Assembly: GCA_017936845.1 (NCBI GenBank)
Contig: JAGBES010000017.1
Span: 1 to 49,489 of the forward strand
Direction of reading: 5' to 3'
Length of the DNA: 49,489 nucleotides
Origin: Bacilli bacterium
GTDB lineage: Bacteria; Bacillota_I; Bacilli_A; RF39; UBA660
Under the pieces are notes generated by a model. The model worked only from the letters and a program-made list of their open reading frames with translations, made no database searches and was not told the origin of the DNA. This document shows positions 33,296-44,434 of the stretch, in pieces (the stretch's first letter is position 1; each line of letters begins with the position of its first letter). A program made the position numbers and the translations under genes.

Positions 33296-34504
33296 TGTTT
33301 CTTTTAACATAGTTAATAATTTATTATCTTCTAACAAACCTAATGCCATCATTTGATTTTTATTACCATAATAACTAGAATTATCTATTATTATTTTGTT
33401 TTCTTCTAAAGATCTACTTATAACATAAAGATAAGCTAAAGCTCTTAAGTCATCTTCTTCTAAATTATTTATATAATTTTTTATATCTTCTAACGATATA
33501 TTAGAGCCATTAATGAGCATATTATTAACTATATAATTATTTTTTTCTATTCTTCTCATTATTATATCATTGTTTATTTCACCAATACCAGAATATAATT
33601 TTCTCTCTGTATAATCAAGAGATTTTTTATTTGATGTATATATATTTAAAAGTAATGAGTTTTTTAATAATGAAATTATTAATTTGTCTTTATCTATTCC
33701 ATTTATTTCTTCTCCATTTAATATATTAAGTATAGTTTCTCCTCTTTGTTCAATTGGTATGGTATCTAATAAACGATCTAATTTATTTAATGATGTTTTT
33801 TCTATATTTTCATCCTTTTTAAAATATGTATAATCTAATAAATTTTGTAAAAGTAATCCTGAAAATATACTATTATGATTTATAGCTATTAATAATTCTT
33901 CTATATTACTATCATATACATATTCTTCTACTATTTTAATAGCATCCATCTCATTCATATTCTTATCTGTTATATCCAATTTTCTTAAAACTGTAGCATT
34001 ACCTCTTTTTAATTTAGCTTTTCTTAAAGCTGCTTCTAACATATCATATCTTATTTCTTCTTGCGATATTGTTTTATCTTTTCCCATGAATATATTAGAA
34101 AAACTTTTCCAAACATTATTAATAAATTCTTGATCATTATTAGATGAAGTACTTAAATATCTTATTTTTTGTGTTATTTTATTTAAATCACTATTATTAT
34201 TGATATATTCTCTTAAATCTATTTTATTTTTCTTTAAAAAATGTTTAGTAATATAACTATCTATTATTTCTTCTTTATTATTTGAAATTATCCTAGTACT
34301 ATTTACCATCTCATTTATAATATCAGTTATTGTTCTACTTTTTATATAATCTCTAGCTCCATTAGTTCTTGTAAAATAATTTGCTTTTCCTTCTAGAGCA
34401 TTAATAATTAATTTTTTTATTATATCAATATTATTTTCATTATAACCAAGTCTATTTAGGCTAATTATAATCGCATCTTTTAGTGAATTAACTCTATACT
34501 CCAT
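33284..34504 (-). CDS. Unknown 406-residue protein downstream of polA
   Basis: Not recognised. A soluble, all-helical, Asn/Ile/Lys-rich protein with no signal peptide or membrane helix. ATG 34504 (MEYRVNSLKDAI) has AGGAGG upstream; the longer frame starts inside polA. It lies 11 bases after polA and is surely co-transcribed with it. The position after polA is usually taken by mutM or coaE. Segments such as ITDIINEMVNSTRI and DDLRALAYLYVISRSLEENK look like tandem helices, but no catalytic motif is visible. No function is proposed. Confidence 0.65.
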   Translation of the reverse strand: MEYRVNSLKDAIIISLNRLGYNENNIDIIKKLIINALEGKANYFTRTNGARDYIKSRTITDIINEMVNSTRIISNNKEEIIDSYITKHFLKKNKIDLREYINNNSDLNKITQKIRYLSTSSNNDQEFINNVWKSFSNIFMGKDKTISQEEIRYDMLEAALRKAKLKRGNATVLRKLDITDKNMNEMDAIKIVEEYVYDSNIEELLIAINHNSIFSGLLLQNLLDYTYFKKDENIEKTSLNKLDRLLDTIPIEQRGETILNILNGEEINGIDKDKLIISLLKNSLLLNIYTSNKKSLDYTERKLYSGIGEINNDIIMRRIEKNNYIVNNMLINGSNISLEDIKNYINNLEEDDLRALAYLYVISRSLEENKIIIDNSSYYGNKNQMMALGLLEDNKLLTMLKETLTK

Positions 34505-34515
34505 TTTTATTCCTC

Positions 34516-37095
34516 CTATTTTGCCTGATACCAATTGTCACCATACTCAATATCCACTTTTAATGGAACATTAAACTTATAAACATTTTCCATACTTGTT
34601 TTTACTATTTCTATAACTTTTTCTTTTTCTTCTTTTAATAAATCAAATACTAATTCATCATGAACTTGAATAATCATTTTAGATTTTATATTATTTTTTA
34701 CAAATTCTTTTTTTATATCTACCATTGCTTTTTTTATTATATCAGCACTTGTACCTTGAATTGGAGTATTAAGTGCTATTCTTTCACCACTATTTCTAAT
34801 CATATAATTTTTATTTTGAAGTTCTGGTATATTTCTTATTCTACCCATTATTGTTTTAACATATCCATTTTTATATGCTTCTTTTATTGTTTCATCCATA
34901 TATTCTTTTACTCCAGGATAAGCATCAAAATAATGATCTATAAATTCTTTAGCTTCTTTTCTAGAAATTTTTAAATTTTCTGATAATCCATATCCACTTA
35001 TTCCATATATAATACCAAAATTTACTGCTTTTGCTATTCTTCGCATTTCTTTTGTTACATCTTCATTTTCTACATGAAAAATATCACTTGCTGTTTTAGT
35101 ATGAATATCTATATTTTGTTTAAATGCTTCTATAAGTGAATCTACATTAGCTATATGTGATAATAATCTTAATTCTATTTGTGAATAATCACTACTCATA
35201 ATTATTGAATCATCGCTTGGTATAAAAGCTTTTCTAATTAATTTCCCATATTCATATCTTACTGGAATATTTTGAAGATTTGGTTCTATTGATGACAATC
35301 TTCCAGTTCTAGTTAATACTTGTGTATATATTGTATGAATTTTACCATCATCTAATATAGAATTTAATAATCCTTCTATATATGTTGTATATAATTTAGA
35401 TAACATCCTATACTCTAATATTTTATTTATTATTGGATGTATGTCTACTAATTTTTCTAAAATATCAGCAGATGTTGAATAACCTGATTTATTTTTTTTA
35501 AAATATGGTAGTTTCAATTTATCAAATAATATTTCACCTAATTGTTTTGGTGAAGAAATATTAAATTCACATCCTGCATCATTATATATATCTTTTTCTA
35601 GTAATTCTAATTTTATCTTTATATCTTCACCCATATTTAATAATTCTTCTTTTGATACATTTACTCCGTCATATTCCATGTCTCCTAATACTAGTGCAAG
35701 AGGCATTTCTATATTATAAAATAAATCATTTATATTTTTTTCATTTATTTTATTAGATAAATCTTCATATGTTTCATATATAAATCTTGCTTTTTTAATT
35801 TGAATTTCCATATATTCTTCTTTTGAAACATTATTTTTTTTATTAAAAATATTTTCATAAAATGGTATATCATAATTAAATTGATTACTTAAATTAGCTA
35901 TATCTTCTTTTACATTATAATCTAATAAAGATGAAGCTATCATTGTATCAAATTTGACTGTATCTAATAAAGTATTTTGCCATTTTAAACTTACATATAC
36001 TTTTTTTAAATCATATGTATATTTTAATTTATCTTTATATTTTTCTATTACTTCTTTTATTAAATCTTTTTCTATATAATAAGCATTATTTTTATTATAA
36101 ATACTAAGACTTAATATATTAGCAGTATGGTAATGAGTATTATTAAGTTCTATATAAAAAGCTGAATCAACATCAATATTAATATCTTCTATTTTGGTAA
36201 CATTTATATATTTTTCTTTTATTATTTCTTTTTTTATATTCATCTTTTTTATAAAAGAATAAAATTCTAAATCTTCATAATATTTTAATAATTCATTATT
36301 ATTTTTTTCTTTTACTTTTAAATCATATATATTTATATCAAGTGGTACTTCTTTATAAATAGTTGCTAATTCATAACTTTTATAAGCATTTTCTTTTTCA
36401 TCTATTAATTTTTTATTTAATGATCCTTTTATATTATCAATATTATCATAAATACCATCTAAAGTTTTATATTCGTGCAATAATTTAAGTGCTGTTTTTT
36501 CTCCTATACCTTTTACACCAGGTATATTGTCTGATGAATCACCCATTAATGCTTTTAAGTCTATTATATTTATAGGATCTATTCCATATTCTTCTTTAAA
36601 TGTTTCAAAGTTATACCTTATATAATCTTTTTGTTTTAATAATTTTATATCTACATCATTACTTATTAATTGTAATAAATCCTTATCACTACTTATAATC
36701 GTTCCTATAAAATCTTCTTCTTCATCACAAAATTTAGCAAATGTTCCTATTATATCATCTGCTTCATAATTATCTATTTCTAAATATTTAATTCCCATTA
36801 ATGTTAATATTTCTTTTGCTACAGGCATTTGCATTTTTAATTCATCTGGTGTACTTATACGACCAGCTTTATATTCAGCATACTTTTCATGTCTAAAAGT
36901 TTTTCCTTTATCAAATGCTACTATCATATATTCTGGTTTTTCTTCTTCAATTATTTTATTTATCATATTAATAAATCCATATAAAGCATTTGTTGGAAAT
37001 TCTTTACTATTTTTCATTAAATTTCCATTATATGCAGTTGCATAATAACTTCTAAATATTAAATTGTTACCATCGACTAATATTAGCTTTTTCAT
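34516..37095 (-). CDS. polA: DNA polymerase I
   Basis: Pol I fills repair gaps and removes Okazaki primers. The 859-residue product has the 5'-3' exonuclease domain (about 1-290, LVDGNNLIFRSYYA at the start, GVKGIGEKTALKLL helix-hairpin), a vestigial 3'-5' exonuclease domain (about 300-450) and the polymerase domain (DYSQIELRLLSHI, RRIAKAVNFGIIYG, VHDELVFD). The DxE metal site of the proofreading domain is not present, as in Bacillus Pol I. ATG 37095 follows GGTGATAAT. An extended -10 (TGCTATAAT, 37113-37121) is the likely promoter core. Confidence 0.97.
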   Translation of the reverse strand: MKKLILVDGNNLIFRSYYATAYNGNLMKNSKEFPTNALYGFINMINKIIEEEKPEYMIVAFDKGKTFRHEKYAEYKAGRISTPDELKMQMPVAKEILTLMGIKYLEIDNYEADDIIGTFAKFCDEEEDFIGTIISSDKDLLQLISNDVDIKLLKQKDYIRYNFETFKEEYGIDPINIIDLKALMGDSSDNIPGVKGIGEKTALKLLHEYKTLDGIYDNIDNIKGSLNKKLIDEKENAYKSYELATIYKEVPLDINIYDLKVKEKNNNELLKYYEDLEFYSFIKKMNIKKEIIKEKYINVTKIEDINIDVDSAFYIELNNTHYHTANILSLSIYNKNNAYYIEKDLIKEVIEKYKDKLKYTYDLKKVYVSLKWQNTLLDTVKFDTMIASSLLDYNVKEDIANLSNQFNYDIPFYENIFNKKNNVSKEEYMEIQIKKARFIYETYEDLSNKINEKNINDLFYNIEMPLALVLGDMEYDGVNVSKEELLNMGEDIKIKLELLEKDIYNDAGCEFNISSPKQLGEILFDKLKLPYFKKNKSGYSTSADILEKLVDIHPIINKILEYRMLSKLYTTYIEGLLNSILDDGKIHTIYTQVLTRTGRLSSIEPNLQNIPVRYEYGKLIRKAFIPSDDSIIMSSDYSQIELRLLSHIANVDSLIEAFKQNIDIHTKTASDIFHVENEDVTKEMRRIAKAVNFGIIYGISGYGLSENLKISRKEAKEFIDHYFDAYPGVKEYMDETIKEAYKNGYVKTIMGRIRNIPELQNKNYMIRNSGERIALNTPIQGTSADIIKKAMVDIKKEFVKNNIKSKMIIQVHDELVFDLLKEEKEKVIEIVKTSMENVYKFNVPLKVDIEYGDNWYQAK

Positions 37096-37122
37096 ATTAT
37101 CACCATATATTAATTATAGCAT

Positions 37123-37151
37123 AAAAAAATAAAAAGAAAAATCTTTTTATT
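37123..37151 (-). terminator. Terminator before polA
   Basis: Stem AATAAAAAGA/TCTTTTTATT (37128-37137 with 37142-37151) and T7 on the minus strand, ending the priA-side surface protein unit. Confidence 0.7.
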
Positions 37152-38189
37152 CTATTCTGGTAATAATCCCCAACCTGTAATTACATATCTACCATTTGTT
37201 TGAGCTGCTCCTGCTGATGGTTTATTTATTAATTTATCTTTTTCTATCAATGTTGCACTTGTTCCACCGTCTAAATTAGCAGCATTATATGCTCCGTATT
37301 TTTGTAATGTTTCAATCATATCTTTAAGACTAGCACCAAATAAATAATTTTGTCCATCTACAACTAAGAATAAAACTACTCCATCTTTTCTTTGAGCAAT
37401 TGCTACTCTAGGTGCTTTTCCCCATGGATCTCCTACTATTTCAAGTGGTTTTCCATTTACTATTAAAAATGGTCCAAATTGTAATGCATCTCTTAAATTT
37501 TTATTTTTGATGGCATTTTCTGCTGAATCTGTTGTAAGTAATAATTTATTATCATATGTAAATCCAATTAATTCTGCATTTGGATCATATCCATCTGACC
37601 AAATGATTTTTCCATCTTTTACTACATATCCATTTGGTATTCCACTACCATATCCTTTATCTACAAATCCCCCACCATTTATACAAACAAGTCCATTATA
37701 TCTTTTACACATTGTAATTATTCTTTCACCATATTGTGTACCTAATTGCTCTTTTGCAATTAAATGCACTCTTGATGGATCATATATAGCAACTAAATAT
37801 GCATCTGCACTTCCTACTTTAATATTTAATAATTTGTAATCATCATTTCCATCATCTCTTGTTAAAATAGCTTTATCATATTCATTGTCATATGAATCCT
37901 TTTCTTTTGTATCTATTACTATATCACTTGTATCTGTTGTATCACTAATTCTAACAAAATAATTATTATTTTTTATATTTTCTACTGTTTTCTCACTATA
38001 TAAAACATAAGCAAAATATTTATGATTCATTGTTTTAAGTGCTGTATTAACAAATAAATTTCTAAAATATCCAAATGGTCCATATGCTAAAAAGAAACAT
38101 GCAAATACTAATAAATCTAAAACTACAATAAAATATGTTCTCTTCTTTTTAAATTTCTTCAACTTTCTTTTTTTTACTGTCTCTTCCAT
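37152..38189 (-). CDS. Membrane-anchored NAGPA-type phosphodiester glycosidase
   Basis: A 345-residue protein with a basic N-terminus and one membrane helix (about 19-38), so the rest lies outside. The C-terminal ~200 residues form a phosphodiester glycosidase (NAGPA/DUF2233) domain: GLVCINGGGFVDKG, GIPNGYVVKDGKI, FGPFLIVNGKP, RVAIAQRKDGVVLFLVVDG and NLDGGTSATL. Family members remove sugar-phosphate caps; in Gram-positives they are linked with teichoic or exopolymer metabolism. It starts one base after the upstream surface protein gene. Confidence 0.85.
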   Translation of the reverse strand: MEETVKKRKLKKFKKKRTYFIVVLDLLVFACFFLAYGPFGYFRNLFVNTALKTMNHKYFAYVLYSEKTVENIKNNNYFVRISDTTDTSDIVIDTKEKDSYDNEYDKAILTRDDGNDDYKLLNIKVGSADAYLVAIYDPSRVHLIAKEQLGTQYGERIITMCKRYNGLVCINGGGFVDKGYGSGIPNGYVVKDGKIIWSDGYDPNAELIGFTYDNKLLLTTDSAENAIKNKNLRDALQFGPFLIVNGKPLEIVGDPWGKAPRVAIAQRKDGVVLFLVVDGQNYLFGASLKDMIETLQKYGAYNAANLDGGTSATLIEKDKLINKPSAGAAQTNGRYVITGWGLLPE

Positions 38190-38190
38190 A

Positions 38191-39480
38191 CTACACCTCT
38201 AATTCAAATGGATTTAATTTTGTACCATTTCCTTTCAATTTAGTATCTTTACTTATACAAACAGTTGGTCTTATTTTATTGATTGAATAATTTACATTAA
38301 CAGTATTATTTACAGAATATATTTTATTATCTACTCTATTTAAATAGAAATAATAATTTAATTCATTATTTAAATTAATATCACTTAATGATAATAATCC
38401 TATTTTTGTAGTTACTTTTTTATTATATATATTTTTATAATCATATTTTGTAACACTACTATAATCACCTGTATAGTAATCACAATCAATTAAGATATCT
38501 TTATATGTTAATTTTTTATAATAAGTATTATTCAAATAATAAGCTATGGAATTTCTATTAGTTGGATTAAATTCTTTATTATAATAATTAGTACTTCTAC
38601 TTGTTGTATCGTCTATTAATTTAGTTGATACTAATTTTATTTTATCATTATCTATATCATATACGGTATATAAATCATTTCCTAATTTAACATAACTATT
38701 AAATGATAAAGTATTAACATCTTTTTCTATTAGATAAGGATCTTCTTTTGTTCCACTTCCTCCAACACTACCTATAGTATTTTTTAATGTTATTACTGAT
38801 TTTATTCCATGTAAACTTTGTTTTGAATCACTTGATAAATTTCCATTCGTAATATACCAAACCTTACCATCTTTTTTAGTATTATATAACCATATACTAT
38901 CTGTATTATTAATATAACTATCTTCTAATTTACTGTTTAAATAATCACCTATACCTAAAATACTTACATATTTTGAATTATCTTTTTTATGACATGTTAT
39001 ATTATTTAGATTGTCAACTGTATCTAAGCAAATTGTATTTGTAGTTAAATATTCTTCTTTATTATTTAATTTTGATTCCACTATTCCAGTATTTTCACTC
39101 TTTTTATTTAACCAATCCACAATATAAGAATTAATAAAATCTGTATCATTTGAGTAAGCTAAATCTGTTAATTTGGAATCTGTTACTAATACTATTGAAT
39201 TATCATTATTTACTCTAACTATTCTCCATAAAATATTTGAATAAATTAAGTAATTATTTACATTTTTTCCTTTAAATACTAATTCTCCATTACTATTATA
39301 AAGACCATCTCCACTACTAACTATTCCTTTTTTTTGAATTGTAATAGCAAGTACTTCTTTACTATTATTATTACTTGATTTTTTATTATATTTCATATAA
39401 AAATATCCAAATCTTCCCCCATAAAAAATAATACACCCTACTATAAAAAGGATACTTATAATTCTAAACTTCTTCTCCAT
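38191..39480 (-). CDS. Membrane-anchored surface protein with DUF6273-like repeats
   Basis: A 429-residue protein with one N-terminal membrane helix (about 7-25) and an external part. Two related modules can be seen: residues ~75-235 (NILWRIVRVNNDNSIVLVTDSKL) and ~262-425 (VYDIDNDKIKLVSTKLIDD). The end is IRPTVCISKDTKLKGNGTKL. This pattern, with a W-R-I-V-R strand and an R-P-T-V-C-I close, is common in uncharacterised surface proteins of gut Firmicutes. Four cysteines may form disulfides. It forms a two-gene unit with the NAGPA-type protein. Confidence 0.65.
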   Translation of the reverse strand: MEKKFRIISILFIVGCIIFYGGRFGYFYMKYNKKSSNNNSKEVLAITIQKKGIVSSGDGLYNSNGELVFKGKNVNNYLIYSNILWRIVRVNNDNSIVLVTDSKLTDLAYSNDTDFINSYIVDWLNKKSENTGIVESKLNNKEEYLTTNTICLDTVDNLNNITCHKKDNSKYVSILGIGDYLNSKLEDSYINNTDSIWLYNTKKDGKVWYITNGNLSSDSKQSLHGIKSVITLKNTIGSVGGSGTKEDPYLIEKDVNTLSFNSYVKLGNDLYTVYDIDNDKIKLVSTKLIDDTTSRSTNYYNKEFNPTNRNSIAYYLNNTYYKKLTYKDILIDCDYYTGDYSSVTKYDYKNIYNKKVTTKIGLLSLSDINLNNELNYYFYLNRVDNKIYSVNNTVNVNYSINKIRPTVCISKDTKLKGNGTKLNPFELEV

Positions 39481-39501
39481 TTTTACTCTCCTAACATAAT
39501 A

Positions 39502-39530
39502 ATTATATATTACATATATTTTTTTATCAA
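39502..39530 (-). promoter_or_regulatory. Promoter of the surface protein-NAGPA pair
   Basis: Minus strand: TTGATA (39525-39530), 17-base spacer, TATAAT (39502-39507), 20-odd bases before an AGGAGAG site. Confidence 0.7.
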
Positions 39531-39549
39531 GACATTTTTCTACATTTTT

Positions 39550-41721
39550 CTACATCCTTATAGGATTTAAATCACATTCAACTTTTATCTTACTTAGTCG
39601 ATATAAATCATTTATATAAATTAATTCTTTTTTTAAAATATCAGTGTATTTAAATTTTATCACAATTTGAATATTATATATATTGTTAATTTTTGGAATA
39701 TTTGATGTACTTGGACCCAATACAACTACATCTTTTAATTTTTTATTTTTTAAATATGTTACTATTTTATTTCCTTCATTAAAACAATCACTTAGATTAT
39801 TTCCTTTTATTTTTATTAAACATAAATTATAATATGGACTATATCCAAGTTTTTTTCTTATTTTTAATTCCGTATTATAAAATGTTTTATAATCATGATT
39901 ACTAGCACAAACAATACTATAATGGTCTATATTAAACCCCTGTATTACAACTTCTCCTTTTATTTTAGAACGACCTGCCCTACCAGAAACTTGATTTAAT
40001 AATTGAAAAGTTCGTTCGCTACTTCTAAAATCTGGTACATTTAACGTTTGATCAGCATTTATGACACCTACAACACTAACTTTTTCAAAATCTAATCCTT
40101 TTGATATCATTTGCGTTCCTATTAATATGTTATAATCATTATTCTCAAATTGTTTTATTATTTTTTCATGTGAACCTTTATTACTTGTTGTATCTACATC
40201 CATTCTAATTACTTTAGATCCTTCTATATTAGATTTTATATATTGTTCTAGTTTTTCTGTACCTAATCCTGTATCATTTATATCTTTACTTTTACAACTA
40301 GGACATGTTTCTATTTTTTTTATAGCATACCCACAATAATGACATCTTAAATTATTTGAATATTTATGATATATAAGTGGAATATCACAATTTGGACATT
40401 TTAATGTATATCCACAGTTTTTACAAGATGTTATAGTTGTATAACCCCTTCTATTTAATAAAATCATTACTTGTTCTTTATTATTTATTGCTTTTAAAAT
40501 TTTCTCTTTTAATAATTCTGATATTATTTTATTGCCTTTTTTATATTCTTCTTTCATATCTATAAGTGTTACTTTAGGTAAATTATTATTTACTCTAGAA
40601 TTCATTTCTAAAAGTTTATATACTCCTATTTTAGCTTTTGTATATGATTCTATTGATGGTGTTGCACTTCCTAATACTAATTTAGCATTATGATATTTTG
40701 TTCTAAATAAAGCTATATCAATGGTATTATATCTGGGATTATTTTCTTGTTTATAGTTTTCAGAGTGTTCTTCATCTATTATTATTATACCTATATTATT
40801 AAAAGGAGCAAATATAGCACTTCTAGCACCTATAACAATTGATACTTGTTTTTCTTCAATACGTCGCCATTCATCATATTTTTCACCATTAGAAAGACCA
40901 CTATGTAATATAGCAACATTGTCTCCAAATCTTTGTTTAAATCTTTTTACAAATTGTGGAGTTAAACTTATCTCTGGTACTAAAACGATAGCTTCTTTTT
41001 TATCTTTTAAATTATTTTCTATAAGACGCATATATACTTCTGTTTTTCCTGAACCTGTTACTCCATGAATTAAATATGGTTTTGGATTGTTATCATTTGT
41101 TATTTCTTCTATTACTTTTTTTTGTTCTTCTGTTAAATTTGGTTTATCTATAATTTGTTTTTCATTATTCTTTATTCTATATATTTCTTCTTTTGTTTCT
41201 TTTATTACTTTATTCTTTATTAAAGTATTAACAGCTGATAATGATATTTTAGTTATTTCACTTTTTAATGTTTTATTTTTTAATTTTTCTATTATTTCTT
41301 TTTGCTTATCATTTTTAGCATCTTTTTTTGCTTCTTCATAATCAACTATTAGTTCTAAGTATGTTGCATATTTTTTATTTATTTTAGTATTATGTTTGGC
41401 TTTTAAAGCTGTAGGAAGCATTGTTTCATAAGCAGTTATTAAATTACATAATGTTTTTTCTTTTATATATTTTCCAAGTATTAATAGTTCCTTAGTTAAA
41501 ACTGCTTTTTCATCTATAACAGATATTATATTTTTTATTTCATAGTCTACATTTATATTTTCTTTTATATCTAGTATAAAACCTTCTATTTTTTGTTTTC
41601 CAAATGGCACTAATACTCTTTTTCCTATTTCTATTTCTTTTTTTAATTGTTCATCTACTTTATATGTAAAGGTCTTATCTATAGCTTTTGCTTTTATTTC
41701 AACTAATACTTCTACAAACAT
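39550..41721 (-). CDS. priA: Primosomal helicase PriA
   Basis: PriA restarts stalled replication forks. The 723-residue product has the N-terminal DNA-binding domain, the helicase core (GVTGSGKTEVYMR, DEEH, GSATPS) and the paired zinc-binding region with eight cysteines (CKNCGYTLKCPNC, CHYCGY, CPSC). ATG 41721 (MFVEVLVEI) has GGGTGATAGT upstream; the in-frame ATG at 41733 is part of that site, the same arrangement as obg. In Bacillus priA lies near coaBC and def; neither is here. Confidence 0.96.
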   Translation of the reverse strand: MFVEVLVEIKAKAIDKTFTYKVDEQLKKEIEIGKRVLVPFGKQKIEGFILDIKENINVDYEIKNIISVIDEKAVLTKELLILGKYIKEKTLCNLITAYETMLPTALKAKHNTKINKKYATYLELIVDYEEAKKDAKNDKQKEIIEKLKNKTLKSEITKISLSAVNTLIKNKVIKETKEEIYRIKNNEKQIIDKPNLTEEQKKVIEEITNDNNPKPYLIHGVTGSGKTEVYMRLIENNLKDKKEAIVLVPEISLTPQFVKRFKQRFGDNVAILHSGLSNGEKYDEWRRIEEKQVSIVIGARSAIFAPFNNIGIIIIDEEHSENYKQENNPRYNTIDIALFRTKYHNAKLVLGSATPSIESYTKAKIGVYKLLEMNSRVNNNLPKVTLIDMKEEYKKGNKIISELLKEKILKAINNKEQVMILLNRRGYTTITSCKNCGYTLKCPNCDIPLIYHKYSNNLRCHYCGYAIKKIETCPSCKSKDINDTGLGTEKLEQYIKSNIEGSKVIRMDVDTTSNKGSHEKIIKQFENNDYNILIGTQMISKGLDFEKVSVVGVINADQTLNVPDFRSSERTFQLLNQVSGRAGRSKIKGEVVIQGFNIDHYSIVCASNHDYKTFYNTELKIRKKLGYSPYYNLCLIKIKGNNLSDCFNEGNKIVTYLKNKKLKDVVVLGPSTSNIPKINNIYNIQIVIKFKYTDILKKELIYINDLYRLSKIKVECDLNPIRM

Positions 41722-41744
41722 ACTATCACCCATTTAATTATAAC

Positions 41745-41773
41745 ATAAAAATGAGATTATCTAATCTCATTTT
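41745..41773 (-). terminator. Terminator of the Rpn-type gene
   Basis: Perfect 12-bp stem AAAATGAGATTA/TAATCTCATTTT (41748-41759 with 41762-41773) on the minus strand, ending in T. Confidence 0.75.
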
Positions 41774-41782
41774 AAATAATCA

Positions 41783-42733
41783 TTATTTTATTTTTTCTAA
41801 TTCTTTCTTAGAAATTCCTGTTGACAATGAAACTATATCAATATTAACATTTGCTTTTAAAAGATTTTTTGCTATTTCAAATTTATTCTTTTCATATTCT
41901 ATTTCTTGTTTTTCTAATTTTTCTTCTAATCTTGTATTATATTCTATTTTTTGATTTTCTAATGCTTCTTCTAATCTTGTATTATATTCTATTTCTTGAT
42001 TTTCTAATGCTTCTTCTAATCTTGTATTATATTCTAACTCTCTTCTACCTAAATTTATATATAATTCTACCATTTCATCATCACCACTCAATTTATTTAC
42101 ATATTCTAGCAATTTAATTTTCGATTTATTACTTATTATTTCTTTTAAAGCTTCTTTTAATTGTTTCTGAGTTGTACTTATAAATACTTTACACCATCTT
42201 ATCAACATATTTGTTCTTTCATCATTAGTATATCTCATATTGCTTCCTTTTTCAAGATTTAATATATCTATTCTTAATTTTTTTGTTAAAATTTTTCCTT
42301 TTTTATTTTTTAGATAATACTCTTCTATTAATTCATTTGTATGATTTTCATTATCCAAATTTATTTGAATTGTTGGTTTTATCTCTTTATATGATTTAAA
42401 TCCTCTTTTTAACTGTGTCCCATGTACTTTACCTATATATACAATATTCCTATCTATTATTCCTGTATTACATATATTGTTTAATTCTATATTTATTTTT
42501 TCTCCTTTCATATCTAATAATAAATCTACTTCTTTTTTTGAATCTTTTTTATTAATTCTATTTAATTTTCTAGATAATAATTTTAGATTTCCTCTTACTT
42601 TATTGAGCTCTATATTTAAATAAATTGCTACAAATTCTTCTAATATACATATATTATCTTCATCATTAAATATTTCTGTAAACATTGGATCAAATGTTAA
42701 TGGTATTATTTCTCCTTTTTTTAACTTCTGCAT
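41783..42733 (-). CDS. Rpn/PD-(D/E)XK nuclease-family protein with 15-residue repeats
   Basis: A 316-residue protein of the Rpn (YhgA-like) family, once called transposase 31, related to PD-(D/E)XK nucleases. The start is typical (IPLTFDPMFTEIFNDE), and the nuclease core is VDLLLDMKGEKINIELN. The usual ExK/ExQ reads ELN, so activity is uncertain. The C-terminal part has three copies of EYNTRLEEALENQEI and a fourth partial one, then a helical tail ending in STGISKKELEKI. ATG 42733 is chosen for the AAGGAAGG upstream. It is a single gene between eno and priA. Confidence 0.78.
   Translation of the reverse strand: MQKLKKGEIIPLTFDPMFTEIFNDEDNICILEEFVAIYLNIELNKVRGNLKLLSRKLNRINKKDSKKEVDLLLDMKGEKINIELNNICNTGIIDRNIVYIGKVHGTQLKRGFKSYKEIKPTIQINLDNENHTNELIEEYYLKNKKGKILTKKLRIDILNLEKGSNMRYTNDERTNMLIRWCKVFISTTQKQLKEALKEIISNKSKIKLLEYVNKLSGDDEMVELYINLGRRELEYNTRLEEALENQEIEYNTRLEEALENQKIEYNTRLEEKLEKQEIEYEKNKFEIAKNLLKANVNIDIVSLSTGISKKELEKIK
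41900..42034 (-). repeat. Three 45-bp tandem repeats inside the Rpn-type gene
   Basis: Each unit encodes EYNTRLEEALENQEI with few changes. The first two units differ by only a few bases. The units keep the frame, so copy number could vary by slippage without breaking the protein. Confidence 0.9.
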
Positions 42734-42810
42734 ATTTTTCCTTCCTTTTAAAGGAATATTAACATAACTATTTTCTTTACACAAATGACTATTTTCTCTT
42801 TTTTGTTATA

Positions 42811-44427
<1,617 letters not shown>

Positions 44428-44434
<7 letters not shown>

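Noticed and set aside
41900-42034. CRISPR-like array
   Set aside because: The 45-bp units are directly adjacent with no spacers and encode an in-frame protein repeat.
41783-42733. Active transposon
   Set aside because: The family name contains transposase, but no terminal inverted repeats or target duplications flank the gene, and Rpn proteins are nucleases without a known element.
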